A stretch of 64,000 nt of DNA from Sinohyriopsis cumingii (GCA_028554795.2 JAPYKE020000037.1:372001-436000), one strand, 5' to 3'; numbered from the stretch's first letter, positions 1 through 11,165 are shown. Numbers and translations: made by a program. Notes: generated by a model not told the origin, from the sequence alone.

Positions 1-154
1 TATATAACATATATAACACATATGGACATAAACACACAAATAATTTTATAACAGACTAGAAACAATTTTAGGCAATTAAGAAAATCTTTTTGAGGCATAT
101 GAGTGGCTCTGAAAAGGACCCTTGGGTTCTTCTTCTTCTATCCTCTCCATTTTT

Positions 155-592
155 TCAATCATTCTTCTTCTTCTCCTTCTCTGGCATCCAGTCAGGATGG
201 CCCATAGATCTAAATTTCTCCTGTATCTTCATCCAGTTTTCATTCATTCTTTCAAACTCCTCTTTTTCCTTAACATTGTCTTTATCCTTTCTTTCTTTAT
301 CCCACTTAACTTTAATCTTCTTGACCTCTTCTTCCAATACTTTTCTCATCATTTCTTCTCCATTCTTTCGTTGCTCTAGCCCCCACTTTACGAAAGACCA
401 CTTTGTCCTATGCAATATGTCTTCTAGAAAGCACCTGACTTTGCTGACCTTGTCAAGTGCCTCCTTCAAGGTTCCCACTCTCACATAGGGAGGTTGAATG
501 AAACCTCTTAACTTTTCTACTTCTTCCTCAAACATGCCTTGTATCAGATCCCTGGCTACTTTCAGACTGGTCACTTGACTTGATACCTCCAT
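155..592 (-). CDS. Hypothetical charged coiled-coil protein (145 aa)
   Basis: An open frame of 145 codons starts at an ATG at 592 and is preceded by an in-frame stop. The product is rich in Lys and Glu, with long stretches of EEEVKK and KEKEEFERM type that should form a helical coiled coil. I recognise no family. It lies about 370 bp beyond the end of a decayed Polinton-type protease on the same strand, so it could belong to that old element or to another retroelement. The amphipathic composition argues for a once-coding sequence, but there is no independent support. Confidence 0.3.
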   Translation of the reverse strand: MEVSSQVTSLKVARDLIQGMFEEEVEKLRGFIQPPYVRVGTLKEALDKVSKVRCFLEDILHRTKWSFVKWGLEQRKNGEEMMRKVLEEEVKKIKVKWDKERKDKDNVKEKEEFERMNENWMKIQEKFRSMGHPDWMPEKEKKKND

Positions 593-966
593 TCTTTCTC
601 AATCCTTTCCACTACGTACGCTGCATCCACCATCCAGTACCATCTGTCCTTCAATGTTTTAAACAATTCGATTGCCATCTTCCTCTTCTTTTGTTATTCA
701 GTGTTAAATGGCGCGAATGATGAACTCTTCCCATTATAATCTTCAAGCACGGACGTGAAGGAAAACGTCCCTTACACTCGAGTCTCATATTATCTATTAT
801 CCATGCAATTTGATTTGAAGGTGAGGAATAGAGAGACGTCAAAGAGCAAATATCATGATAAAAATGGAAAACAAAAGCACAACCACATTTTTTCATAACA
901 CAACGTTTTTTATTGAAATAACTAACAATTAACAATTAAAAATAACACAAACAAAAAAAAACATTT
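593..966. other. Unassigned AT-rich gap
   Basis: I see no convincing gene here. The short minus-strand frame at 651-935 has no recognisable motif. Near 940-965 there is a very A-rich stretch just beyond the end of the protease remnant. Confidence 0.4.
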
Positions 967-1512
967 TTACAATAACAAACTATTTTTACAAGGTTGACAA
1001 CGTTGTAAAGTCAAGCTAGACTTCCACTGATAGAATTCATTGGGCCATTGATTTACACTACGTTTCCTAGCTAAAGACAAAAAATAGCCATAACGGTCAC
1101 AAAACCATCGATCTGCTTTGTCATCCAAATAAGCCACTAAATGTTATAAAGAATATCCAATATTGCGTTGTTGAAGAAAATACACATAATATTGTCCACA
1201 CACCATGGAATCTGTGTCTTGTAATTTCACATTATTGAATCGTGTCGTCTTGGCATTTCTTCTCATAAAGTCAATGATGTCTTCCAGAGGTGGCAATCCA
1301 TACGAATCAAAATACTCCACACAACCTTCTTTAGGAAAGTAGACGGCTATCCAGTGGGTGCCTGAAAGATGACTGTCGTCCGTGTTGATGACATAAGCTT
1401 GATGGTCTTGGGGTTTGCGATGAGGCAGTTCATCTTTAGCACACACGACAGGATTCCCAGAAGCAGTGTACGAACTGTGGTTCAAAAGGTAATAAAGTTC
1501 CAAGGTATCCAT
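967..1512 (-). pseudogene. Adenain-like cysteine protease of Polinton lineage D (in-frame stop)
   Basis: This is a maturation protease of the adenovirus/Polinton C5 family, which cleaves capsid precursors. The frame from 1512 carries the expected order of active-site segments: GTHWIAVYF (His), VEYFDSYGLPP (Asp), and near the end MVCGQYYVYF (nucleophile Cys). A TAA at 1144-1146 interrupts it after 122 codons. The same frame then stays open to a stop at 967-969 and reads like protein (a LDDKADRWF segment), so the whole would be about 180 residues, nearer the usual size. It could be a decayed gene, or a short protease with an unrelated tail. It differs clearly from the proteases of elements A and B, so this is a separate Polinton lineage. 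Confidence 0.75.
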
Positions 1513-1546
1513 TTTTACTGTTGTTTTTTTCTTGGTTTTTTTTTCT

Positions 1547-2008
1547 TCACAGATAATGATAAGTCATCAATTCAATCCGGGCATTTTGCCTGAAAATCTC
1601 TGACAAGTAAACGTCTATTAGCTCCGTCTTCGTACCCTGTGCCAAGAGAGATTCAATGCGACGGATCTCTAGAGCAGTCAATGGAGGGCAAGAATGATCA
1701 CGCAAGACTTTATTCCACTGATGAAACACTGCTTCTTCCGAGACGAGACTCCAACCTTTGTCCAGATACTCGTCCAATTTTTCTTCTTGACTCAGCATCA
1801 GACATTTATCGTGTTGAATTTGACTGGGATGATTGTTTTGACATCCATAGCAATCTTTCTTGATCCGTTCCGTAATTTTTTCTGCCAGGAGTTTGGCAAA
1901 ACAGGAGACTAAATGTTGTTCTTGTTCTAGCCATCTGGACTTCATCAATATGTCCTTTTCGTCTTTGTCTTGGGGCTCTTCTTCTGAATCCTTCCATTTC
2001 ATTTTCAT
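1547..2008 (-). CDS. Polinton-associated CxxC/His/Cys protein, lineage D
   Basis: An open frame of 153 codons lies directly upstream of the protease remnant on the same strand. The N-terminal part is acidic and Lys-rich. The middle holds DCYGCQNNHPSQIQHDKC, a Cys/His cluster that could bind zinc, followed by a helical segment with DKGWSLV. I know this type of small Cys/His ORF as a companion of protease and capsid genes in invertebrate Polintons, but its function is not known. The frame is intact although its neighbours are broken. An overlapping alternative frame at 1806-1997 is a shadow. Confidence 0.55.
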   Translation of the reverse strand: MKMKWKDSEEEPQDKDEKDILMKSRWLEQEQHLVSCFAKLLAEKITERIKKDCYGCQNNHPSQIQHDKCLMLSQEEKLDEYLDKGWSLVSEEAVFHQWNKVLRDHSCPPLTALEIRRIESLLAQGTKTELIDVYLSEIFRQNARIELMTYHYL

Positions 2009-2052
2009 AGATTCTACACTATTTAAATAGGGATTACAGTCTTCCGCTGCTT

Positions 2053-2371
2053 CTAATAGTCTAGAATAACTTCTCTCAAACTGTTGATTTCTATGGTATT
2101 ATCGAATTCGGCACACAAGAGGACGTTCGCCGTGTGGTCTAGAGATGGGTGTTCAAACTGAATTTCCACACGAAGTGTACCAGATTTTATAGGGTTGAAA
2201 TGTCCCTCGTCGCTGCCTTGGTCTGAGTGAAATCAAAAGCCCACAAAACATAACCTCTTGCATAATATTCGTACGTAATGCCATGACTGGTGTTAGTCCA
2301 TAACTGTCCAGTGGCTTCGTACAGGAACAAGTACGATCTCAAGTAATTCTTGTCACCAAACTTAGGTTCAA
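2053..2371 (-). pseudogene. Major capsid protein C-terminal fragment, Polinton lineage D
   Basis: The minus-strand reading contains a GYVLWAFDFT segment and then, in a different frame, GTLRVEIQFEHP, ANVLLCAEFDN and a final IEINSLREVIL before a stop at 2053-2055. This succession is typical of the second jelly-roll and C-terminus of Polinton hexon-like capsid proteins. The two parts are out of frame near 2215, so the fragment is broken. It is also truncated at its 5' side near 2371, where it runs straight into the decayed integrase of copy C. It is unlike the capsid protein of elements A and B. The family call is from motif resemblance only. Confidence 0.6.
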
Positions 2372-3245
2372 ATATTGCAGGTCTACCCGTGGATCTAACC
2401 ACGCTAAAAATTTTATGTGTTGTAATACTCCAGATATGATCAGTCGCTCATTTTTACCACCTTCAAGTTCAACAGGTTCATATAAATACCTGACAGACAC
2501 ATTACCTAATACAGGTTGTTTTGAACATTCATGTCATTGTATTGGTATGTGTTTTTTATATAATCGCATTAGCAGGTTTCATGGCAGTTGTTCGAGTAAT
2601 TTCATTATTTAACGCAGCTATCATACTTGGTAATTTTGTAACTCATTCGCGAGATTTCATATCTTTCTGAATTATTTCCTTCGCATATTGATATCCAAAA
2701 TAACCGCTCAGCAAGTGTTCGATTAAATCGTTCAACAGTTGCCTGGTCATGATGAATTGCTGTATGTCCTCGTCTGATTTTGACGTTATGTGTTTTCATC
2801 CGAGATGATACTGCACCAAGAAATTCCTTATCAGGATCAACTTGTAATAGTTGTGGCCATAGCAAGGGTCCTCGTTGATAAATTCATTCAAAAGCAGAAG
2901 AAACTTCAGTTGCTGTTTTAGTTCATAACGGCTCTGCTTCCTTAAATCTACTTGCAACATCAGCGACAGTTAACGCGTATTTGTATGTAGGTGATTGACG
3001 TCTTCCAATTTGAATAGTATCATGTGGTAAAACTAAAATATATGCTTGATGAACTTCATTAGTAGTACTAACATCAAAATGTGCATGCGGAATTTTTGTA
3101 GGTGGTGGTAGATAAATTTGCCATATTGAATGTCGTACTAACCATATTGCAGCAACAGAACGTGTAACATTTTCTGCATCAGCGAGTTTACTAATCGCTG
3201 CTCTACCCCTCCAGTATCATCTTGGGCTATAATGAATCGATTCCA
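2372..3245 (-). pseudogene. Decayed rve-type integrase of copy C
   Basis: Read on the minus strand from an ATG at 3243-3245, this region parallels the integrases of elements A and B. It has the Y-S-P-R start, the VDP segment with the second catalytic Asp, the RRGHTAIHHDQATVERFNRTLAERLF segment with the catalytic Glu region (near 2700-2790), and the SITTH/STGRP tail near 2385-2430. Several frame changes and stops break it. The last 20 or so residues are missing because the sequence switches to a lineage D capsid fragment at about 2371. Many C/G positions present in A and B are T/A here, so this copy is much older. Confidence 0.8.
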
Positions 3246-3289
3246 TTATTTTATAATAAGCCGGTTGATTAATTACCGGCTCCCAATAA

Positions 3290-3774
3290 TAATTTACCTT
3301 TCATCGCAGATCTTACCAATCAATCAGCTAAAGATTCTCTAATAGATTTTTTTAAAATAGAATTTAACGAGTGTATCAACTTCACATCTGCAATATGTCG
3401 TTGTTGCAGATCTTTACTTTTATAAGCTACATCATGAACGTGACATGCTTGATCAATCGCATTTACTGGATACTCTCCAGGTCTTGGTTGATCTCGCTCG
3501 TCAAGTCGGATATCAAGTCGAGTTCCAGGACCACAATAATCATACCCTGGAAGATGTTTTCTCCTTGGCATTTAGCCCATGGAGTTTCTGGTAATTTTCC
3601 TAATGAAGTAACGTTATCACGACTAGACACTTTGTGTCCAGAGATAAATATATATTTATTTGTACCACATTTTATATGTTTACCTGTAAGTGTACGCTTT
3701 TTATTTTTTGTTATTATTGCTATTATTCCACATGTGGGAGTGGATGGTCTACATCGAACACAATATAAATTCAT
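3290..3774 (-). pseudogene. Decayed zinc ribbon plus PLA2-like gene of copy C
   Basis: From the ATG at 3774 the minus strand encodes a DUF5679-like zinc ribbon (CVRC early, a degenerate second pair), then runs on in the same frame into the segment that precedes the phospholipase domain (GKLPETPWAK). The frame then shifts at about 3555, and the PLA2 core follows in another frame (YCGPGTRLDIRLD and HDVAYKS, between 3320 and 3571). This copy therefore joins ribbon and PLA2 linker without the break that elements A and B show at their poly-A tract, which suggests the ancestral gene was one fused protein. Its own later frame change looks like decay. The divergent ATPase start is about 15 bp away, as in A and B. 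Confidence 0.8.
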
Positions 3775-3787
3775 ATTATTTATTATA

Positions 3788-4446
3788 TTTGTACAACATA
3801 GATGTCATTGATTTCTCAGCGACACGAAAACAAAAGCCAGTAAAACATATTTCAGCATTGCCAAATTCTATCAGAATGATAATACTAGGTCCTTACGGAT
3901 CAGGTAAAACGCAATTATTATTTAATTTGATAATGAGGTGATTAAAGTGGGACAAGTTATATTTAGTTGTACCATCAGTTGATGATTAGAGATGCTATGA
4001 TGTACTTAAAGAACTTAAAGATTTTAATGAAAATGCAAAATTGTTAAATGAAGATTTTGACGATATTATTAATTTTATAACTGATATTGATGATGCACCG
4101 TCCGTAGATGAATTAGATTGATTTATTAATAATCTCGTAGTATACGACGACGTAATGCTGGACAAACAAACAAATCCAGCAAGAATATTTTCTCGAGGTA
4201 GGCATAAAAATACTGATGTGATTTATGTTACTCAGAAATATACACAAATACTTAAAGTGATCAGAGATAACTGTGATATTTTAGTTTTGTTTAATGGAGT
4301 TGATACACGTAATCTGCGAAATATTCATCAGACTTGGTGTAGTATGGATATGGGCATCATTAAGTTCAAAAACTTCTTCTACTCCACACGGATTTATAAC
4401 AATAAATTTACACGATCCCAGAACAAGATATGGTGTAGGTCTTGAT
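3788..4446 (+). pseudogene. Decayed packaging ATPase of copy C
   Basis: This is homologous along its length to the ATPases of A and B. It has a P-loop (GPYGSGKT, near 3889-3912), the VVYDDVMLD Walker B segment near 4138, then ARIFSRGRHKNTDVIYVTQ and the NIHQTWC segment. Stops interrupt it at several places, for example just after the P-loop helix (near 3942) and at positions equivalent to Gln in the intact copies, and the 3' end is frame-shifted. It lies next to the zinc-ribbon remnant in divergent orientation, as in the intact elements, and so marks the end of copy C. Confidence 0.85.
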
Positions 4447-4465
4447 AATATAACAAGAACAACAC

Positions 4466-4570
4466 GCTGAATGGAATACTACCTTCTCATTGGCCAACTG
4501 AAAATACGTTATAAATAAATGCAGGGCGTTATTTTCTTTTAGCCAATGAGAGGACAGTATTCCAGTCAGC
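4466..4570. repeat. Imperfect inverted repeat beyond the copy C ATPase
   Basis: Arms of 30 bp at 4466-4495 and 4541-4570 are almost perfectly complementary, with a 45 bp spacer. They lie immediately beyond the ATPase remnant, where A and B have their terminal modules. No AGCAGCAG terminus is present. It may be what is left of a different terminal repeat or an unrelated MITE. Confidence 0.6.
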
Positions 4571-4639
4571 GGCATCTCACTTGAATATTAAGCGGGCCAT
4601 GCTAATTATTTTATCCTCGATAGCCACCGAATACAGGCT

Positions 4640-4985
4640 TCTGACTGTGTCGAAATTACTTTGATCCGCTGCAAGCAGTCATGTATAGACACGTATTCGG
4701 GAATAAACTCGTATCGAAATTAACTTGCTAGCACTACCAAAGACACGGGTTACTATCGATATAGCCCCAATAATAATTCCGACTGGAACACTTACGATGG
4801 TTGTTGTTGCCGTGAGTCCTGTCACACCAAGACCAACAGATATCACCGCGAGAAGCCCACAAACAACATCTACATGCAAACACGCGCGTTTGTATTTTAC
4901 GATTCGCGCGGTTCTCTTGGTGATTTCATCTCAGAACTGTTGCTCCCTTTCGATTTTTTCCCACGTCAGTAACGTCGAAAGTCTG
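4640..4985 (-). pseudogene. Remnant of Gly-rich hydrophobic Polinton protein
   Basis: On the minus strand, 4679-4879 encodes a segment with a hydrophobic Gly/Val/Ile-rich stretch (ISVGLGVTGL, VPVGIIIGAIS, VFGSASKLIS). This matches in kind the membrane-like stretch of the proteins at 32660-33196 (A) and 43012-43494 (B). Upstream sequence continues in the same sense with charged helix-like residues but is broken by stops. The A and B proteins place this gene two positions from the fibre gene, so this is another structural-gene remnant, not part of the ATPase end of copy C. Confidence 0.5.
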
Positions 4986-5261
4986 TCATATTTATTCTAT
5001 TAATAATACAATTGCATAGTACAATTTCTAGCCAGGCCGATCTTACCAATTGCCCATTTTTACTGGCACAACTGTTATACGCTCATACAAATATCTGCTT
5101 GGGAAACATTCAAATTTCCTGCAATTTTGCTTTTTGGTGGCCTCGCACCCTTTTTATTTTTTTAAAATACCAATTACACCGCTAAATGATATCTGAAATC
5201 ATCGTTCTCGTCGTCTTCGAACAAGTGCATCCATCTTGAATAATAGTCGAGATTTTTTGTC

Positions 5262-5450
5262 TCAGTGAGTCAATGTTGGCGTAACATATTCACTGGTGAA
5301 TGTATCCGGGGTGGATGCAGCGGTGAATTTCACTTCGTCGTTGTAGAAACAATCCCTTAGTGTTTTAACGCAAGTTGATGTCGCCAATAACTGATCGTTC
5401 TCATGTGCTAATGCTACAGTACCAAGTCGACATCGTGATGGTATTTGCAC
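5262..5450 (-). other. Short open frame of uncertain origin near the Polinton remnants
   Basis: A 62-codon minus-strand frame continues the same orientation as the hydrophobic remnant downstream of it. The composition looks protein-like (an LATSTCVKTLRDCFYND segment), but I recognise no domain. It is probably part of the same decayed element. Between 5451 and 5924 I see nothing further. Confidence 0.2.
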
Positions 5451-5924
5451 ATTAAGGTGGTTTCAACTATCATTTTCTATTTTGCTCTTAACAAGATTAT
5501 ATGTGAGTATATACAAGGGTCTAATAAAACCAATCTGATACAGACACTGTCGACAAGTGGAACAAACACAGACATTGGTCGACAAGTAGAACACTATTAT
5601 AACCTGGTATAATAAATACGATCCAGATTCGCGATCTCATAATATGTTCGATTTAGTTTTATCAAACCATTTATATTACCAAAAATAATTCGACCAGCTT
5701 CTTTAAATTTGGTTCTTTCCTCATGTTTGCTGGTCAGCATTTTTGATGTTGTTGTTGCTATAATTTAAATGAACTTATTAGACTTGGTAGTGCGTGCACA
5801 TTTGTTATCTGTTTATCCACGCATTTTTCCCCCGTCATTAGCTGTATCCACATACCATTACGACTCTAGGCTCTTAAATAAAGTAACAGAAGATAGTGAA
5901 AAGCATAACATTTTGTAAAATTCA

Positions 5925-7360
5925 ACAAATAATTTATTTCCCTAGAATACAAAGTGAAAATTTAAAAAGAATATACTGTATTAGTGAATTAAATACCAAA
6001 TAGTCCACAAAGTTCTATCATAAGTCCTAATGAATAAAGTTTTAAATAAATTCAAGTGCTGTTTAAAATAAGACCCAGCGCTGAAGGCCTTGATATGCCT
6101 GTAGTCTTGAATGTACTAATGTACCAATAGCCCAAAGTGAAATGATGTACTAACAATCTTTCAATTAATCACAATAATATTATCCAAGAAGTCCTTGTGT
6201 GATTTCATTATACCCAAGTTAATGTTTCTGTCCAAGAATATTATTTAAAAGCACTTTGTATTTCATGTGAATAAATACTTGAATATATATTTTTAAAAAA
6301 TCCAAATCAAGTATTGAACTCAAAAATAAGACTCATTTCTGCTTCAGTCCTCTACTCAATCTAGGCCACAAGTAGCATTTTCTGGAAATAATATGACTTA
6401 ATGCAATTTTATAATCTAGAAGATTCTGAGTTTGTCAACAAGATAAAATCTTTTGCTAAAATTATAAGGATGCTGTAAACATCAGGGAGGCTATGTATTT
6501 GTATGGGAAAATCCAATATCCATGACCCAGGCCCTGATAAATATGTTTACTTCTATTGGTAATGATCCTAATATTTAAGCCTACTCGTATAAAAATGTTA
6601 GATATGTATTATTTGTTTGCCGAAATAAAAACATTATCAGTGTCTCGCGTGAGGAACACAATGAACTTGATGTTAGATTAATTCAGGTACAAACTACGGT
6701 TATAACTTATAAGACTCTTTGTATTAAGTACATTGTACATTTTGCACGGTTCTTCTCAGCGGAACTGTCGAATGCAAATAAGCCTACATGTATTTGTATT
6801 GCCGAATTTTTTTATATTGTCTCAGACATATTACGGTGCAAACGACGGAGTCTTTAGACTCCGTTATTATAACAATCGACGAGAAAATATAACTAAGAAA
6901 TATTCATAGTAGTGGATCAAGAGTACCAGATTAAACTATAGCTAGTTTTACGACTTTATGGTTTTAAATTTAGTAAAAGAAAGAAGCGAAGCCAAAAGGT
7001 TTGCGTAAACTTCAACAAAAATTCATTGCTCTAGATAACAAAGTGAATTTTTTAAAGACACTTACAGTATTGTGAATTAAATCCATAGTAATCCTAAATG
7101 TTCTAGCAGAAGACTAAATGAATAGAACGTCGGAATGAATTCCGATAGTCTTGAATGTCCTGGTGTACCAAGAGTCTAAATGTCTTGATATCAATAGTCT
7201 TGAATGTTCTGATATGCCAATATTCTTGAATATATTGATGCACCAATTTATTTTGTTGTAAAAATGGCAAAAGGCCATTAGGCCAAAATTGTACCATCAT
7301 TCATAATATAAAATTAAATATGCATAACACTGACATAAACGTGTCAAAGGTTGGAGAGGT

Positions 7361-7394
<34 letters not shown>

Positions 7395-8110
7395 TGTTTT
7401 ACAGTCATACATATGCCAAATGTATAAAAAAAATTATTTGTATCGAAGCAAAACTTGCATCATGTCTCATTTTGTGATTTATATCCTTGTCTTAGAAACG
7501 AAAAACGTACGCAGTTTAAAAAAATAGTGTAACAAATTGGTAATTGTTTCAACCTTTTGAATGACGCGCATTTATCTGGGGAATAAGTTTCATATAGAAA
7601 AGACACGTGTATTGGTTCCCTTACCAAATAAAAGAAAACTCTTAGAGCAAAGACATATATGTATTTATTGTTTTTACTTCTAATTAAAGAACAAACAGAC
7701 AAAATAGTTCATTTGTTAGATTCTGAGTGCTTAATAAATAACAAGAATTATCAAAACCAACACAATTTATAAATTTGGGGGAAAAATCATTTATTGCCCT
7801 AAAATTCCAAATGAAATAATTAAAACTAACTTACAGTATGGTGAATTAAGTCATAAAGTTCTAAATAGTTTTATGAAGTAATCCGAAACTTTCGAGTAAT
7901 CCGGATGAGTTTCAAGGGTATTCCAAATGATGTTACTCCTGGTATCACTAATGTAGTTATGTACCAGTTTTACTGAATACATCCCACTGATATAATCCAA
8001 ATAGGCTTTAAATGAATTCACAGTATTTTCTATACAGCTATAAATCCAAATACCTTTGAATGAAGTTATAATAATTCCATACAGCTATTATTCCAATTAA
8101 TCTGAAGTGT
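5925..8110. repeat. Three diverged copies of an AT-rich repeat (about 300 bp each)
   Basis: Three blocks starting near 5925, 7010 and 7785 share a common opening: a CAA...TTTATTTCCCTAGA-like start, then ACAGTATNGTGAATTAA, then repeated phrases such as AGTCTTGAATGT and CTAATGTACCAATAG. They are spaced 0.8-1.1 kb apart in the same orientation. Within the second block, short 24-27 bp phrases repeat (7140-7250). No gene is visible in this 2.2 kb. Confidence 0.5.
7364..7392. repeat. (GA)n microsatellite
   Basis: An uninterrupted AG/GA dinucleotide run of about 28 bp, between two copies of the local AT-rich repeat. Confidence 0.95.
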
Positions 8111-8484
8111 TTTGAGCACTTTAATTGCAACGAAGGATTAAACTAAAAATTTAATTTCTTTCAATGTAACTTTCAAGACTGGTAATACAAGTAGGGATGC
8201 TTAATTCCACCCAATATTGTTCTTACATAAGTCGTATTTACTAAAACATTAAGATGGTTCAATGACTCATCTACATTGTACATTGAACAGGTAAACAAGG
8301 GTCACATGTATTACATTAGCTAATCAAGAATTAGGTCATTCTAGCCTTTTTATAAAACCCAATACTCCATTCACATCCCATGATGTTTACTTGAATTACA
8401 GTACATTTCTACCATTAAACTTATGAATGGATGTATGAATTTGATACATGACTCATCATACAGTATAAACCCATTCATAAAAGC

Positions 8485-8486
<2 letters not shown>

Positions 8487-8524
<38 letters not shown>

Positions 8525-8831
8525 TTTGGATTTTTAACGTAGCTTTAAAAAAAATTCAGTCATATCGCTACGATGTCTGCAGTGTGGCAGTTTATAGTGA
8601 TGTCTAGCACTGGGACACCATCCCGCAGACATTTAGCTTGATGTCCCACCCAGTCACATTATCCTGACACCAGGCTGACCAGTCCTAACACTAACCTCTT
8701 AAGGCTGAGCGCCAAGCGAGGCAGCTGTTAGTACCATTTTTATAAGTCTTTGGTATGACTCGGTAGGGGATCGAATCCACGACCTCCCGCATCCGAGGCA
8801 GACGCTCTAACCACTAGGTCACCAGAGCGGT
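8487..8831 (-). mobile_element. tRNA-derived SINE with (CA)n tail, copy 1
   Basis: Read on the minus strand, the element starts with a tRNA-like head (a TGGTGACCTAGTGGTTAGAG A-box-like segment and a GGATTCGATCC B-box-like segment). A conserved body follows (ACCAAAGACTTATAAAAATGG, GGACTGGTCAGCC, AGGATAATGTGACTGGGTGG), and it ends in AAAAATCCAAATCACACAC joined to a long CA run. Four more copies occur in this window (15203, 39505, 59807 and 61112), so it is an abundant host SINE family. The 300 bp body beyond the tRNA head is unusually well conserved among copies. Confidence 0.85.
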
Positions 8832-9236
8832 TTCATAAAGAATATTATTATTCAAAATAGTATTAATTAAATAACCCTTGCTAACTATAATCATGAATCA
8901 TAATACACATAATATAATATAGATATACATAACACCATACATATTTATATATTCTAAATAAACACGGTCTATCCAGCTTTTGTTTCTTGTTTTCCACTGT
9001 GAGGGTCCACAAAGAAGTGGGGGAGGGGGACTGGGGGACTGGAATAACCTTAGGATTGGTGACCCAGACACCGTGGGGTGGTGGAGGCAGGGACGCCATT
9101 TCAACTTTTTTCAGGGGTGGGGCAAAACTTGATTCAGGGGGAAACAAAACTTGATGGGGGGAGGCAAAACTTGATTTATGAGAATATCAACGCGCTGGCT
9201 CAGGCTGAACAACAGATTAGAGAGATAGTAATAGCA

Positions 9237-9382
9237 GGGACGTCATTTCAATTTTTCGGGGTGGGTGGGCAAAATATGACAGGCTTGTTAATTTTCGTAT
9301 ACAGGCTACAGCAATTTTACAGCACATGCAAATTCGGGAGGGGGGGATCCCCCCCCCAAAAAAAAAAAAAATGACGTACCTT
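9237..9382. mobile_element. Possible short MITE-like element
   Basis: The segment opens with GGGACGTCATTTCAATTTTT and closes with AAAAAAATGACGTACC, imperfect inverted ends around a G-rich/C-rich interior. A related head (GGGACGCCATTTCAACTTTTTT) occurs just upstream at 9089. There is no coding capacity. Confidence 0.35.
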
Positions 9383-9889
9383 GGTGGACGATGTGTGGCA
9401 CTGAAGCGACCACGAGGAAGTAGCCTGTTATCACATGCATAACGTCTTCAGTAAATGATAATTAAGAAAACAATGATATGCATATGCCTACCGAAATAAA
9501 GAGCAAATTATGCAATGACTGACTTAACGTCAGGGGAAAAATGTGTACATACAGCTCACTCCAGAATCCAGATGATGATGTTCGGAACATTAGCACGATA
9601 TCTTTGTCTATTTATACCGTAGTTTTATAATGCATTTGGCCATTGGTTGTAACTGAAACACACGACATTTAGAAACGTGTTACTTGTCGCGAAGGAAAAA
9701 AAAAATATGTCTCCCCTGGTGTCTTTATTCTGTCTACGTCATATTATGCCCACGTGCCCTTGACATCGTGTAATAGTACTTCCCGTTCCAAAACGGCATT
9801 TCACCATTTAGAACAAAATTACCCAAATTTTACATTTTTAACTGTTCACTTTACTTCAGATTATTAAGACACTTGTTATCATCGTTTTT

Positions 9890-10052
9890 AGGGTAAATCA
9901 CGACTTTTCTTACAACGGATTCTTCGGAAAATATGGCATATGCGGCACATGGGCCTATCGTCATATAATCATATAACCTCAAAACAAGGACCATAAATGT
10001 ATAGAACTTCCCTTTAATATGAGATACGATAATAAGGCAGCTATTGTAACAG

Positions 10053-10117
<65 letters not shown>

Positions 10118-11165
10118 AAGCGTATTTAACCGTTTTTCAACACAGACACTATTGCAAGATTAGCAACGGCGATTCCTTTCTTTTTTTTCTTTTCTATAAA
10201 TTTTGTTTTGTTTTTTTCTAATTTATTCATTTATATTTTATTGGTTTTTTTTAAACTGGCTGGTGGGACCACTGAGTAAATCGACCTTATATGGGATAAT
10301 AAATACGAAAATATATTAAAAGTAGCACCTTTCGAGTTAGCTCTATTTTGAAAAATAAAAGTACAGAATAATGTGTGCCATGTTGGTGTCCTGAACGAAG
10401 CGCGCACCACGCAGGCCCTGGGGCGAAGGAAGACAACATTGCGGCCTTGAAAAGGTGAATCTGCAAAGAAGCTTATTGAACGTGACATGGTAGGAGTGAA
10501 CAAATATTTCTCAGGTTGCCTATCTTCAATGCATGAACAATTCCTTTTCTTGATAAGCTAATATTCGTCGACTTTAAACGAGGCTATCAGTTAGCGCAGT
10601 GGGTCATTTCCGGTTCACTTGGTAATATGACATATGTCGTCTCACGTGAGTATTTTGTCATAACACTTAAAACAAGGACCACACGAGAAGAATGCCTCCC
10701 CCACCCCCGACGATCCGAGATACAAGATCTAAGTAGATCGTCTAACAACAATAGATCTGTATGCAAACAAATGTATAACCTTTTTACAACGCGCCAGACG
10801 GACTTGCACTAAAGAAATTTTTATTGCAATATCAGCAACGGCATTTTTTTGTGTAAAACAAATTTGGCCTGTGGGAGCAACTCAGGAAATTGTTTTTTTG
10901 TGGGATAATAAATACGAAAAAATATTTTAAAAATCGCACCATTGCATAACTGAGTTTGTCCAGTACTGAAAATATAAGTACACATTTATATATGACATGT
11001 TAATGATCTACCCATATAGCGTTCGAGAGAAGGAAGACAACAGTTTGGCTTCCAATAGCGGGAATGACAGATAAGCGTACTGAATGTGACACGGTAGGCA
11101 TGAACCAAATATATCTAAATTTGCGATTGTTCAATGCATGACCAGTCCCTTTTCTTGATAAGTAC
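9890..11165. repeat. Diverged tandem duplication upstream of the secreted peptide gene
   Basis: Two units in direct order, about 9890-10560 and 10600-11165, share landmarks in the same sequence. These are AAAACAAGGACCAC/T near the start, GGGATAATAAATACGAAAA in the middle, GAAGGAAGACAACA, GACATGGTAGG/GACACGGTAGG, and CAATGCATGAACAATTCC/CAATGCATGACCAGTCCC followed by CTTTTCTTGATAAG at the end. An (AT)n run is embedded in the first unit. No open frame is conserved between the units. The second unit ends about 85 bp before the first exon of the peptide gene, so it could be promoter sequence. Confidence 0.7.
10055..10114. repeat. (AT)n microsatellite
   Basis: An uninterrupted AT dinucleotide run of about 60 bp. 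Confidence 0.95.

Noticed and set aside
8881-9374. Frames near 8.9-9.4 kb on both strands
   Set aside because: G/C-run and repeat derived, overlapping each other, with no domain.
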